Positions 7,928 through 16,446 of a stretch of DNA of 46,177 bases are shown piece by piece; the stretch's first letter is position 1, and each line of letters starts with the position of its first letter. The notes beneath the pieces are model-generated. The model made no database searches. It saw nothing but the letters and a program-made list of their open reading frames with translations, and was not told where the DNA came from. The stretch lies in NCBI RefSeq assembly GCF_003349955.1, contig NZ_QLKQ01000060.1, forward strand, positions 1 through 46,177. Direction: 5' to 3'. This DNA is from Azospirillum brasilense (GTDB taxonomy: Bacteria; Pseudomonadota; Alphaproteobacteria; Azospirillales; Azospirillaceae). Position numbers and translations under genes: made by a program.

Positions 7928-8494
7928 ATGAAGGTCAACGCCAACACGATGCGTCCCGGCCATGTGCTGGAGCATAACGGGAAGCTCTGGGTCATCACGA
8001 AGACCGCCATCGTCCAACCCGGCAAGGGCGGCGCCTTCATCCAGCTTGAAATGAAGGATGTGCGCACCGGCAACAAGTCGATCGAGCGCTTCCGCACCCA
8101 GGAGACGGTCGAGCGCGCCCGCCTGGACGAGCACGAGATGACCTTCCTGTTCGCGGAAGGCGACAGCTACACCTTCATGGACAAGGAAAGCTACGAGCAG
8201 ACCGCCATCCCCGGCGAGATCATCGGCGACCAGAAGGTGTTCCTGCAGGACGGCATGGAAGTCACCGTGCAGTCCTTCGAAGGCGCGCCGCTCGGCGTCG
8301 AGATCCCCGGCAAGGTCACCCTGCAGATCACCGAGGCCGACCCGGTGGTGAAGGGCCAGACGGCCTCCTCCTCCTACAAGCCGGCGAAGCTGGAGAACGG
8401 CGTGTCGATCCTGGTGCCGCCGCACATCGAGTCGGGCACCCGCGTCGTCGTCGACACCCAGACCGGCGAGTATGTCGAGCGCGCCAAGGACTGA
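7928..8494 (+). CDS. efp: Translation elongation factor P
   Basis: The 188-residue protein rescues ribosomes stalled on consecutive prolines by stimulating peptide-bond formation. The N-terminal domain carries the modification loop QPGKGGAF, where Lys33 is the predicted target of EpmA. Domains II and III follow, with TFLFAEGDSYTFMDKESYEQ in the middle and the EF-P signature GVEIPGKVTLQITEADPVVKG near residues 125-145. The end, ESGTRVVVDTQTGEYVERAK, is the classical C-terminus. It is full length, and a hairpin terminator follows 22 bases after the stop. Its position opposite epmA supports the modified, lysylated form of EF-P in this organism. Confidence 0.96.
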   Translation: MKVNANTMRPGHVLEHNGKLWVITKTAIVQPGKGGAFIQLEMKDVRTGNKSIERFRTQETVERARLDEHEMTFLFAEGDSYTFMDKESYEQTAIPGEIIGDQKVFLQDGMEVTVQSFEGAPLGVEIPGKVTLQITEADPVVKGQTASSSYKPAKLENGVSILVPPHIESGTRVVVDTQTGEYVERAKD

Positions 8495-8516
8495 CCGTCC
8501 CGGCTGTTTTTCTGCG

Positions 8517-8557
8517 CACCGGCTCTCGCTTAAGGCAGGGGCCGGTGTATTCTTTTT
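8517..8557 (+). terminator. Probable rho-independent terminator after efp
   Basis: CACCGGC (8517-8523) pairs perfectly with GCCGGTG (8541-8547), and a T-rich run, TATTCTTTTT (8548-8557), follows. The 17-base loop is large, so strength is uncertain. The next gene, the inositol-phosphatase homologue, starts 28 bases later. Confidence 0.6.
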
Positions 8558-8585
8558 CCGGTTCCGCACGAGATAAAGCACGCCC

Positions 8586-9431
8586 ATGGCCACCCGCTCC
8601 GCCCTTATCAACGTGATGGTCCGCGCCGCCGAAAAGGCGGCCCGCGGCCTTGTCCGCGACTTCGGCGAGGTCGAGCACCTCCAGGTGTCGCGCAAGGGTC
8701 CGGCGGACTTCGTGTCCGCCGCCGACATGAAGGCGGAAAAGCTGCTGCGCGAAGAGCTGCAGAAGGCCCGCCCGGATTTCGGCTTCCTCATGGAGGAGAC
8801 GGGCGCCAGCAAGGGCAGCGACCCGACCGCCCGCTGGATCGTCGATCCGCTGGACGGCACCACCAACTTCCTGCACGGCATCCCGCACTGGGCGATCTCC
8901 ATCGCCGCGGAGAAGAACGGCGAGATCGTCGCCGGCGTCGTGTACGAGCCGGTGCACGACCAGATGTTCTGGGCCGAGAAGGGCCAGGGCGCGTTCCTCA
9001 ACCACCAGCGCCTGCGCGTGTCGGAGCGCCGCAACCTCGCCGACGCGGTGATCGCCACCGGCATCCCGTTCAAGGGCCGCGGCGACCATGCCGGCTTCCT
9101 GGTGGAGGCCGAGGCCCTGATGAAGGAGGTCGCGGGCATCCGCCGCTTCGGCGCCGCCTCGCTCGACCTCGCCTACGTCGCGGCGGGCCGCTACGACGGC
9201 TATTGGGAGCGCGGCCTCGCCCCCTGGGACGCCGCGGCCGGCCAGCTCCTGGTCACCGAGGCCGGCGGCTTCGTCGGTGAGATCGGCGGCGGGCGCAACC
9301 CGGTGTTCGGCGGCACGATCCTGGCGGCCAACGCCCATTTCCACCTGCCGATCGCCAAGATCCTGCGCGGTGCCACGGAACGCAAGGTGCGCTCCGCGCC
9401 CACGGGTGCGGCGGACGCCGGTCAGGGCTGA
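8586..9431 (+). CDS. suhB: Inositol monophosphatase family protein (SuhB-like)
   Basis: The 281-residue protein is a Mg2+-dependent, Li+-sensitive phosphatase-fold enzyme that hydrolyses inositol 1-phosphate or related sugar phosphates. Motif 1 is LMEETGAS (Glu70/Glu71), motif 2 is IVDPLDGTTNFLHGIP (Asp87 and Asp90 bind metal), and motif 3 is ERGLAPWDAAAGQLLVTEAG. These cover all three metal-binding positions, so it should be active. The last 20 residues after ILRGATERK are poorly conserved. In enterobacteria SuhB also joins rRNA antitermination complexes; whether that holds here is unknown. It lies between efp and the envelope gene trio on the same strand. Confidence 0.9.
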   Translation: MATRSALINVMVRAAEKAARGLVRDFGEVEHLQVSRKGPADFVSAADMKAEKLLREELQKARPDFGFLMEETGASKGSDPTARWIVDPLDGTTNFLHGIPHWAISIAAEKNGEIVAGVVYEPVHDQMFWAEKGQGAFLNHQRLRVSERRNLADAVIATGIPFKGRGDHAGFLVEAEALMKEVAGIRRFGAASLDLAYVAAGRYDGYWERGLAPWDAAAGQLLVTEAGGFVGEIGGGRNPVFGGTILAANAHFHLPIAKILRGATERKVRSAPTGAADAGQG

Positions 9432-9592
9432 CCTCCGGCCGAGCCATAAGCCCTTCATGACGTTGGGGTAGCAAGGGCCGCGCTTTGGTGGGGAAACACC
9501 CCGCGCGGCCCAAAGGGCGTTGTCCCTACGCCGATCGAAGGGCTATGGTACCAACGCTTTTCCGTGTCACTGGGAACAACGCGCTGGTCACC

Positions 9593-10381
9593 ATGAGGAT
9601 TGTCGGACGCATAAGCCGTTCTCCGAACGCGCCCGCCGGGCGGACGGTACCCCCGCGCGTCCTTTCCGCCGCCGCGGCCGTGGCGCTGTCCCTGGCCGTG
9701 ACCGCCTGCTCCTCGCCCGGCACCGCGCCGCCCCCGACCAGCGCCGCGCCGCCCCAGACCGCCGCCGCCAACACGGGCGGTCTGACGCTGGAGAACGCGC
9801 AGCCGCTGCCGATCCCGCCGCGGCCCGACATCTTCCCGCCGCCGGCCCCGCCGGCCCCGCCGGTCTTCCGGGCCCCGACACTGATGACCGCGCCGGACCT
9901 GCCGCAGCTTTCGGTCGGCGCCAGCCCGCCCCCGCCGGCCATGCCGGAAGGCGCGCCTCCGGTTCCGGCCAGCAACCGGCCGGCGGCATCGCCACCGCCC
10001 GACCGGACGCAAACCGCAGCCCTGCCACCGCCGATTCCGAAAGCGCCGTCAGCGCCCGCCCTGCCCCGGATGGAGCCGTTGACCGTGCTGTTCGACGGCA
10101 CCGCCACCGCCCTGACGGAACCGGCCCAGACACGCCTGAACGCCATCGCCGAGCGCATGAACGCCAACCCGCAGCTTCGCCTGCAGATCCGCTCCTACGC
10201 CAGCGGCACGCCGGAGACGGCGCGTGAAGCGCGGCAGCTGTCACTGGCCCGCGCGCTGGCCGTCCGCGAGCGGTTGGGAACCGCCGGCATCGCCAGCACG
10301 CGTGTGGACATCCGGGCCCTGGGCATGGAGGCGGCCGGTGGCGCGCCGGACCGGCTGGACGTGGAGTTCCTGAACCAGTGA
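9593..10381 (+). CDS. Proline-rich lipoprotein with a divergent OmpA-like C-terminal domain
   Basis: The preferred start, ATG 9593 (MRIVGRISRS), gives 262 residues with a lipoprotein signal whose lipobox is LAVTAC, placing the lipidated Cys at residue 39. Residues 40-160 form a long Pro/Ala-rich linker. The last 100 residues resemble an OmpA/MotB peptidoglycan-associated domain: PLTVLFDGTATALTEPAQ, RLQIRSYASGTPETA, and ARQLSLARALAVRERL, which recalls the usual NxxLSxxRAxxV motif. The normal Asp and Asn/Arg contacts are partly replaced, so binding to diaminopimelate is doubtful. Membrane attachment with a Pro-rich reach fits an envelope linker. It stands directly before the MotA-like and MotB-like genes. 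Confidence 0.7.
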   Translation: MRIVGRISRSPNAPAGRTVPPRVLSAAAAVALSLAVTACSSPGTAPPPTSAAPPQTAAANTGGLTLENAQPLPIPPRPDIFPPPAPPAPPVFRAPTLMTAPDLPQLSVGASPPPPAMPEGAPPVPASNRPAASPPPDRTQTAALPPPIPKAPSAPALPRMEPLTVLFDGTATALTEPAQTRLNAIAERMNANPQLRLQIRSYASGTPETAREARQLSLARALAVRERLGTAGIASTRVDIRALGMEAAGGAPDRLDVEFLNQ

Positions 10382-10436
10382 GTTGCCCCCTGTAACCCGT
10401 ACCGACGCCTGACCCTTCCCCTGGACGAGAGTGCCC

Positions 10437-11624
10437 ATGGCCGCCATCGCCCCGTCGTCCCACCCTCTTGAGGAGCCTTCCCCGATGACGCGCCCGGAGC
10501 GCTTCCTGACACGGATGATCCTCTTCCTGGTGGTCGTGGGAAGCGTGACGGCCCTGCTGTTCCCGGCCCTGCGCGCCGCCTTCATGAACAACCCGGCGCT
10601 GAACGGGCTGATCCTCGGCACGCTGCTCGCCGGCATCCTGTTCATCTTCCGCCAAGTGCTGATGCTGCGGCCCGAGGTGGCGTGGCTGGAGCATTTCCAG
10701 TCCGGCAACCCCGCCGTCGCCGCGCCGGAGCCGGTTCTGCTCGCCCCGATGGCGCGCATGCTGCGGGAACGGCGCGGCCGGCTGACCCTGTCGGCGCTGT
10801 CGATGCGCTCGCTGCTCGACGGCATCGCCTCGCGGCTGGACGAGTCGCGCGAGCTGTCGCGCTACCTGATCGGCCTGCTGATCTTCCTCGGCCTGCTCGG
10901 CACCTTCTGGGGCCTGCTGCACACCGTGCAGTCGGTCGGCTCGGTCATCGGCGGTCTGTCGGTGCAGGGCGGCGATGTCGGGGCGATGTTCAACAACCTC
11001 CAGCACGGGCTGGAAGCGCCGCTGACCGGCATGGGCACGGCCTTCAGCTCCTCGCTGTTCGGTCTGGCCGGCTCGCTGGTGCTGGGCTTCCTGGAGCTTC
11101 AGGCCAGCCAGGCGCACAACCGCTTCTTCCAGGATGTCGAGGACTGGCTGTCCGGCGCCACCCGCCTCTCCAGCGGGGCCGGCGGCAGCCTGGAGACCGG
11201 CGACCAGTCGATGCCGGCCTATCTGACGGCGCTTCTGGAGCAGACGGCGGAAAACCTCGATTCGCTCCAGCGCACCGTCGCCACCGCCGAGGAGGGGCGC
11301 CGCTCGGCCAACGCCAACCTGATGGCCCTGACCGAACGGCTGAGCACGCTGACCGACCAGATGCGCGCCGAACAGCAGCTCCTCCTGCGGCTGGGCGAGA
11401 GCCAGCTGGAGATGAAGGGGCTGCTCGACCGGCTGTCCGACGCGGCGATCGGCGGCTTCGACGACGCCTCGCGCCAGCATCTGCGCAACATGGACATCTA
11501 CCTCGCCCGCCTGGTCGAGGAATCCTCCACCGGCCGGGTCCAGGGGGTGCAGGAGATCCGCAGCGAGATCAAGCTGCTGGCCCGCACCATCGCCGCCCTG
11601 GCCGAAGAATCGGAACAGCGCTGA
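10437..11624 (+). CDS. MotA/TolQ/ExbB-like proton-channel protein with cytoplasmic tail
   Basis: The 395-residue protein has four predicted membrane helices at about 27-47, 56-77, 143-166 and 196-219. The third carries LGLLGTFWGLLHTV and the fourth GMGTAFSSSLFGLAGSL, which match the pore helices of the MotA/TolQ/ExbB superfamily, whose five-subunit rings surround a MotB/ExbD-type dimer and use the proton-motive force. A mostly helical tail (about 260-395, rich in Leu, Gln, Glu and Arg) follows in the cytoplasm. That tail and the absence of flagellar genes argue against an ordinary MotA. A GTG at 10431 is an alternative start. The MotB-like gene follows 51 bases later, so the two should form one stator complex. 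Confidence 0.8.
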   Translation: MAAIAPSSHPLEEPSPMTRPERFLTRMILFLVVVGSVTALLFPALRAAFMNNPALNGLILGTLLAGILFIFRQVLMLRPEVAWLEHFQSGNPAVAAPEPVLLAPMARMLRERRGRLTLSALSMRSLLDGIASRLDESRELSRYLIGLLIFLGLLGTFWGLLHTVQSVGSVIGGLSVQGGDVGAMFNNLQHGLEAPLTGMGTAFSSSLFGLAGSLVLGFLELQASQAHNRFFQDVEDWLSGATRLSSGAGGSLETGDQSMPAYLTALLEQTAENLDSLQRTVATAEEGRRSANANLMALTERLSTLTDQMRAEQQLLLRLGESQLEMKGLLDRLSDAAIGGFDDASRQHLRNMDIYLARLVEESSTGRVQGVQEIRSEIKLLARTIAALAEESEQR

Positions 11625-11675
11625 TCGGAACGGCGCTGACGCCTACCCCCTGTCCGTCCGGAGGGACACCCCGCC

Positions 11676-12995
11676 ATGCCCAGCATCAGCCGCCGCAACG
11701 GCCACCGCGAGGCCAGCGCATGGCCCGGATGGGTGGACGCGCTGTCGTCCCTCGTCATGGTGGTCATCTTCCTGCTGATGATCTTCGTCGTCGCCCAGTT
11801 CTACATGGCGACCGCCCTGACCGGGCGTGACGAGCAGCTCGGCAGCCTGAACCGCAAGGTGGCGGAGCTGAACGACCTGCTGGCTCTGGAGCGGGACGCC
11901 AACGCCGACCTGCGCATCAACGTCGCCCAACTGTCGGCGGAACTCCAGGGCTCCGTCGCGGCGCGGGACACTATGACCGGCCGCATCGCCACGCTCCAGG
12001 GGGACCTCGACCACGCCACCCGTGCGGCGGAGGAGCTGCAGCGCACGATCCGCGCCGACAAGGAGACCATCGAGCTGAAGCTGGCCGAGGCCGCCAGCCT
12101 CCAGGCCGACCTCAAGGCGCTGCGCGAGGCCCGGACCAAGCTGGAAGGCGAACTGGCCGCCGCGGCCGCGCAGCAACGCCTGACCGAGGAGCAGCGTCAG
12201 GCCCTGCTGGCCGAGCTGGGCGGGGAGCGTGACCGTTCCAAGGCGCTGGAGACACGGCTCGCCAGCGCCGATGAGAAGACGATGCTCGCGCAAAAGGACA
12301 TCGAAAAGCGCGACATCCGCATCACCGAGCTGATGGCCTCGCTGTCCGCCGAGCAGGGGGCGACCGGCAAGGCGAACGAGCAGGTGGACCTGCTGAACCG
12401 GCAGATGGCCGCCCTGCGCGAACAGCTCGCCCGCATCGGCGCCGCGCTGGAAATCTCGGAGAAGAAGGCGGAGGAGCAGCAGGTCCAGATCGCCGAACTC
12501 GGCTCACGGCTGAACCAGGCGCTGGCCGCCAAGGTGCAGGATCTCGCCCGCTACCGCTCGGAGTTCTTCGGGCGGGTGCGCGAGGCGCTGGGCAACCGGC
12601 AGGACGTGCGCATCGTCGGCGACCGTTTCGTCTTCCAGTCGGAGCTTCTGTTCCCCTCCGGCTCGGCGACTCTGGAGGAGGCCGGCAAGCAACGGCTGGC
12701 GGAGCTGGCGCGCACGCTGATCGAGATCGGCCGGACCATCCCGCCGGACATCAACTGGGTGCTGCGCGTGGACGGCCACACCGACTCGCGCCCGGTGCGC
12801 ATCCAGTTCGCCTCGAACTGGGAGCTGTCGGCGGCGCGCGCGATCTCTGTGGTGAAGTACTTGATCGACCAGGGGATTCCGGCGGACCGTCTGGCCGCCG
12901 CCGGCTTCGGCGAATACCAGCCGCTCGACCCCGGCACCAGCGACGAGGCGCTGGCGCGGAATCGGCGCATCGAGGTGAAGCTGGATCAGCGGTGA
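11676..12995 (+). CDS. MotB/OmpA-like stator partner with long periplasmic coiled coil
   Basis: The 439-residue protein has a short N-terminus, one membrane helix (about 22-42) and the motif PGWVDALSSLVMVVIFLLM, in which Asp21 sits where MotB carries its proton-binding Asp. Residues 50-300 are a heptad-rich coiled coil of Glu, Lys, Leu, Ala and Gln, far longer than the linker of flagellar MotB. Residues 315-437 form an OmpA/Pal peptidoglycan-binding domain: LRVDGHTDSRPVR, NWELSAARAISVVKYL, AGFGEYQPLDP and RNRRIEVKL, with the diaminopimelate-binding residues present. It should pair with the upstream channel protein as an ion-driven, wall-anchored device with a long reach across the periplasm. 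Its load or target is unknown. Confidence 0.82.
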   Translation: MPSISRRNGHREASAWPGWVDALSSLVMVVIFLLMIFVVAQFYMATALTGRDEQLGSLNRKVAELNDLLALERDANADLRINVAQLSAELQGSVAARDTMTGRIATLQGDLDHATRAAEELQRTIRADKETIELKLAEAASLQADLKALREARTKLEGELAAAAAQQRLTEEQRQALLAELGGERDRSKALETRLASADEKTMLAQKDIEKRDIRITELMASLSAEQGATGKANEQVDLLNRQMAALREQLARIGAALEISEKKAEEQQVQIAELGSRLNQALAAKVQDLARYRSEFFGRVREALGNRQDVRIVGDRFVFQSELLFPSGSATLEEAGKQRLAELARTLIEIGRTIPPDINWVLRVDGHTDSRPVRIQFASNWELSAARAISVVKYLIDQGIPADRLAAAGFGEYQPLDPGTSDEALARNRRIEVKLDQR

Positions 12996-13000
12996 GGGGC

Positions 13001-13110
13001 TTGCCCCCACCCTTCCCATGCTTCGCATGGGCCCCTTCCCTCCCCCGCTTCGCAGGAGAGGGAGTTTGTCCCCTCCCCTGCGCAGCGGGGGAGGGTTAGG
13101 GAGGGGGCAA
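13001..13110. repeat. Mosaic palindromic element, copy 1 (between convergent genes)
   Basis: The G/C-rich element begins with TTGCCCCCACCC and ends with GAGGGGGCAA, which pair as outer arms. Inside lie a perfect hairpin CCCATGC-TTC-GCATGGG (13015-13031) and the facing modules CCCTCCCCCGCTTCGC and GCAGCGGGGGAGGG. It fills the gap between the MotB-like gene and gcvPB, whose stops face each other, and may end both transcripts. The closest relative is copy 4 at 32936. Confidence 0.75.
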
Positions 13111-13114
13111 AACC

Positions 13115-14683
13115 TTACTCCGCCGCGACCTTTTCCGGCTCCACCGCCGGTGTCCACCGCAGCACCGGCTTGCGCGCCGCAGCGGTCTCATCCAGACGAC
13201 GGCGCGGGGTCAGGCGCGGGGCGCCCTGGAAATAGGCCACGTCGCCGACCTTGGCCCGCTCCGCCAGGGCGCGCAGGGCGGTGACGAACTGGTCTAGGCT
13301 GGCCTTCGACTCGGTCTCGGTCGGTTCGATCAGCAACGCGCCATGCACGACCAGCGGGAAGTACATGGTCATCGGGTGGAAACCCTCGTCGATCAGCGCC
13401 TTGGCGATGTCGAGCGTGGTCACCCCCGTGCCCTTCAGGAAGCGGTCGTCGAACAGGCATTCATGCATGCACGGCCCCTCGAAGGACGGCGTCATCACAT
13501 CCTGAAGGCGGGCCAGCAGGTAGTTCGCGTTCAGCACCGCGTCGTTCGCCACCTGCCGCAGACCGTCGGCGCCGTGGCTCATCATGTAGGCGAGCGCGCG
13601 GACGAACATGCCCATCTGGCCGTGGAACGCCTTCATCCGCCCGAAGGCCGGGCCGTCGCCGGCCTGCTCGACCAGACGGAAGGCGCCGTCCTTGTCCTGC
13701 ACCACATAGGGCACCGGGACGAAGGGGGCCAGCGACTCCGCGAAGACCACCGGGCCGGAGCCCGGACCGCCGCCGCCGTGCGGCGTCGAGAAGGTCTTGT
13801 GCAGGTTGATGTGCATCACGTCGATGCCGAGGTCGGCCGGACGCACCCGCCCGACAATGGCGTTGAAGTTGGCGCCGTCGCAGTAGAAATAGGCGCCCGC
13901 CGCGTGCACCGCCTCGGCGATGGTGATGATGTCGCGCTCGAACAGGCCGCAGGTGTTCGGGTTGGTCAGCATCAGCCCGGCGACGTCGGGACCGAGCTTG
14001 GCCTTCAGCGCCGCCAGATCGACGCGCCCGTCCTCGGTCGCCGGGATCGCCTCGACGGCGTAGCCGCAGGCGGCGGCGGTCGCCGGGTTGGTGCCGTGGG
14101 CGCTTTCCGGGACGAGGATCTTGGTGCGGCCCTTATCCCCCTTGGCGTCATGGGCGGAGCGGATCGCCATGATGCCGCACATCTCGCCGTGCGCGCCCGC
14201 CGCCGGGGCCAGAGTCACCGCCGCCATGCCGGTCAGCGTGGCGAGCCAGCGGCCCAGCTCCGCCATCAGCTCCAAGGCGCCCTGCACCGTGCTTTCGGGC
14301 TGGAGCGGGTGGACGTCGGCGAAGCCCGGCAGCCGCGCCATCTTCTCGTTCAGGCGCGGGTTGTGCTTCATCGTGCAGGAGCCGAGCGGGTACAGGCCGC
14401 TGTCGATGGCGTAGTTCTTCTGCGACAAGCGGGTGTAGTGGCGGACCACCTGCGGCTCGGCGAGGCCCGGCAGGCCGATCCGGCCGCGCTGCTTCACCGC
14501 CCCCAGGCGCGACGCCACCGCCGGGACCTCCGGCAGGTCGACGCCGCAGCGCCCGGCGCTGTCCTGTTCGAAGATCAGCGGCTCCTCGATCTGTAGGCCG
14601 CGGTTGCCGGTGACGGTCTGCGGAACGGCGCTGTCCGAGCCTTCGGCAATGCCGGTCGGGCGACCCTGGTTGTTCATGCTCAT
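13115..14683 (-). CDS. gcvPB: Glycine dehydrogenase (decarboxylating), P-protein subunit 2
   Basis: The 522-residue protein is the PLP-carrying half of the two-subunit P-protein, which decarboxylates glycine and passes the aminomethyl group to lipoyl-GcvH. The PLP lysine is Lys296 in HINLHKTFSTPHGGGGPG. Other signatures are YPLGSCTMKHNPRLNE (98-113), VPESAHGTNPATA (191-203) and FYCDGANFNAIVG. The start at ATG 14683 overlaps the stop of gcvPA by one base (TGATG), which suggests translational coupling; longer in-frame extensions would run inside gcvPA. It is the last gene of the glycine-controlled operon, and its stop lies next to a palindromic element. Confidence 0.95.
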   Translation of the reverse strand: MSMNNQGRPTGIAEGSDSAVPQTVTGNRGLQIEEPLIFEQDSAGRCGVDLPEVPAVASRLGAVKQRGRIGLPGLAEPQVVRHYTRLSQKNYAIDSGLYPLGSCTMKHNPRLNEKMARLPGFADVHPLQPESTVQGALELMAELGRWLATLTGMAAVTLAPAAGAHGEMCGIMAIRSAHDAKGDKGRTKILVPESAHGTNPATAAACGYAVEAIPATEDGRVDLAALKAKLGPDVAGLMLTNPNTCGLFERDIITIAEAVHAAGAYFYCDGANFNAIVGRVRPADLGIDVMHINLHKTFSTPHGGGGPGSGPVVFAESLAPFVPVPYVVQDKDGAFRLVEQAGDGPAFGRMKAFHGQMGMFVRALAYMMSHGADGLRQVANDAVLNANYLLARLQDVMTPSFEGPCMHECLFDDRFLKGTGVTTLDIAKALIDEGFHPMTMYFPLVVHGALLIEPTETESKASLDQFVTALRALAERAKVGDVAYFQGAPRLTPRRRLDETAAARKPVLRWTPAVEPEKVAAE

Positions 14684-16023
14684 CACAGAACCTCGGCGAG
14701 GGCGGTGGCGAAGGCGTCCATGTCGGACTGGGTGTTGGTCTCGGTGGCGGCCACGATCAGCAGGTCGTCGAGCCCGCCGCCGAACAGGCGGGAGGCCGGA
14801 ACGCCGCCCAGGATGCCGCGCTGCGCCAGCGCCTCCACGACCTCCGCCGCCGGCTTCGGCAGCTTCACGGTGAATTCGTTGAAGAAGCTGCCGTTGACGA
14901 TCTCGACGCCCGTCACCGACGCCAGCTTGTCGGCCAGTTGAACGGCCTTGGCGTGGTTGATCTCGGCGAGCCGGGTGAAGCCCTCCTCCCCGAGCAGGCT
15001 GAGATGGATGGAGAAGGCCAGCGCGCACAGGCCGGAATTGGTGCAGATGTTCGAGGTCGCCTTCTCGCGGCGAATGTGCTGCTCACGGGTGGAGAGCGTC
15101 AGCACGAAGCCGCGCCGCCCATCGGCGTCCACAGTCTGGCCGCAGAGGCGGCCCGGCATCTGGCGGACCAGCTTCTCCTTCACCGCGAACAACCCGACAT
15201 AGGGGCCGCCGAAGTTCAGCGCGTTGCCCAAAGACTGGCCTTCCGCCGCCACGATGTCGGCGCCCATGGCGCCGGGCGGAGTCAGCAGGCCGAGCGACAC
15301 GGCCTCCGTCACCACGACGATCAGCAGAGCGCCCTTCGCCTGGCAGGCCTTGCCCAGCTCCGTGTAGTCGCGGACATGGCCGAACACGTCGGGGTTCTGC
15401 ACGACGACGCAGGAGGTGTCGCCGTCGACCGCGGCCAGCAGGTCCTCGCCGCCGGTCGGGGCCGGCGGCATCACCACCGTCTCGAAACCGATAAACCGGG
15501 CGTCGGTCGTCGTCGTGTCGCGGTAATGCGGGTGCAGGCCGCCGGACAGGACGGCCTTCTTCCGCCGGGTGACGCGGTTGGCCATCATCACGGCTTCCGC
15601 GCAGGCGGTGGCGCCGTCGTACATGGAGGCGTTGGCGACGTCCATGCCGGTCAGCAGCGAGACCTGGGTCTGGAACTCGAAAAGGACCTGCAGCGTGCCC
15701 TGGCTCACCTCCGGCTGGTACGGGGTGTAGGCGGTCAGGAACTCGCCGCGCTGCACCAGATGGTCCACCGTCGCCGGGATGTGGTGGCGGTAGGCGCCGG
15801 CGCCGAGGAAGCTCGGCACGCTGCCGGCGGGCAGGTTCTTCCCCGCCATCGCCGACAGGGCGCGATCGACCTCAAGCTCGCCCATATGGTTGGACAGCCC
15901 CTCGATCGGGCCGGAGAGGCGGGCGGCCTCGGGCACGTCGCGGAACAGCTCGTCCACCGACGGCACGCCGATGGCCTCCAGCATGGAGCGCCGGTCGGCC
16001 TCGGTCAGGGGCAGGTAGCGCAT
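14683..16023 (-). CDS. gcvPA: Glycine dehydrogenase (decarboxylating), P-protein subunit 1
   Basis: The 446-residue subunit lacks the PLP lysine and completes the active site of GcvPB as a heterotetramer. It begins MRYLPLTEADRRSMLEAIG, typical of GcvPA, and continues with FLGAGAYRHHIPATVDHL, TAYTPYQPEVSQGTLQ, MDVANASMYDGATACAEA and a C-terminal LLIVAATETNTQSDMDAF. Length is that of the family. It starts one base after the stop of gcvH. The organism therefore uses the split P-protein, unlike E. coli, where the two halves form one long chain. Confidence 0.95.
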   Translation of the reverse strand: MRYLPLTEADRRSMLEAIGVPSVDELFRDVPEAARLSGPIEGLSNHMGELEVDRALSAMAGKNLPAGSVPSFLGAGAYRHHIPATVDHLVQRGEFLTAYTPYQPEVSQGTLQVLFEFQTQVSLLTGMDVANASMYDGATACAEAVMMANRVTRRKKAVLSGGLHPHYRDTTTTDARFIGFETVVMPPAPTGGEDLLAAVDGDTSCVVVQNPDVFGHVRDYTELGKACQAKGALLIVVVTEAVSLGLLTPPGAMGADIVAAEGQSLGNALNFGGPYVGLFAVKEKLVRQMPGRLCGQTVDADGRRGFVLTLSTREQHIRREKATSNICTNSGLCALAFSIHLSLLGEEGFTRLAEINHAKAVQLADKLASVTGVEIVNGSFFNEFTVKLPKPAAEVVEALAQRGILGGVPASRLFGGGLDDLLIVAATETNTQSDMDAFATALAEVL

Positions 16024-16024
16024 C

Positions 16025-16399
16025 TCAGGCTTGCCCTTCCACGAAGGCCTTGTAGGCGGCTTCGTCCATCAGCCCGTCCAGCTCCGCCGGGTTGCTGAGG
16101 CGAAGCTTGAAGAACCAGCCGGTGGTCTCGGCCCCGGCGTTGACCAGCGACGGGTCGTTCTCCAGATCGGCGTTGGCCTCGATCACCTCGCCGGAGACCG
16201 GAGCGAACACGTCGCTGGCGGCCTTCACCGACTCCACGACGGCGGCTTCCTTGCCCTGGGCGAGCTGGCGGCCGACGTCCGGCAGTTCGACGAACACGAC
16301 GTCGCCGAGCTGGTGCTGGGCGTGGTCGCTGACGCCGACGGTGCCGACATCGCCCTCGACGCGGACCCACTCATGGTCCTTGGTGTACTTGATGGTCAT
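16025..16399 (-). CDS. gcvH: Glycine cleavage system H protein
   Basis: The 124-residue protein carries the lipoyl arm that shuttles the aminomethyl group from P to T protein and is reoxidised by lipoamide dehydrogenase. The lipoylation site is Lys59 in VVESVKAASDVFAPVSGEV. The N-terminus TKDHEWVRVEGD and the end GWFFKLRLSNPAELDGLMD are typical. The chosen start, ATG 16399 (MTIKYTKDHE), gives the usual length; further upstream the same frame is the shadow of gcvT. A short 47-base gap separates it from gcvT. No lipoate ligase or L-protein gene is in the window. Confidence 0.96.
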   Translation of the reverse strand: MTIKYTKDHEWVRVEGDVGTVGVSDHAQHQLGDVVFVELPDVGRQLAQGKEAAVVESVKAASDVFAPVSGEVIEANADLENDPSLVNAGAETTGWFFKLRLSNPAELDGLMDEAAYKAFVEGQA

Positions 16400-16446
16400 G
16401 GTTGTCCCCTGTTCGAAACGGTTCTTGGATTGCCCGCGTGTGATTC

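Noticed and set aside
9588..11480. 630-residue minus-strand frame over the lipoprotein and MotA-like genes
   Set aside because: No motifs and an Arg/Ala/Gly-rich shadow pattern; the plus-strand genes have signal, membrane helices and conserved domains.
9593..12995. Assignment of the stator-like trio as a Zorya phage defence system
   Set aside because: Zorya needs further genes (ZorC and ZorD or ZorE) and has the long tail on the channel protein; no nuclease or helicase gene is here.
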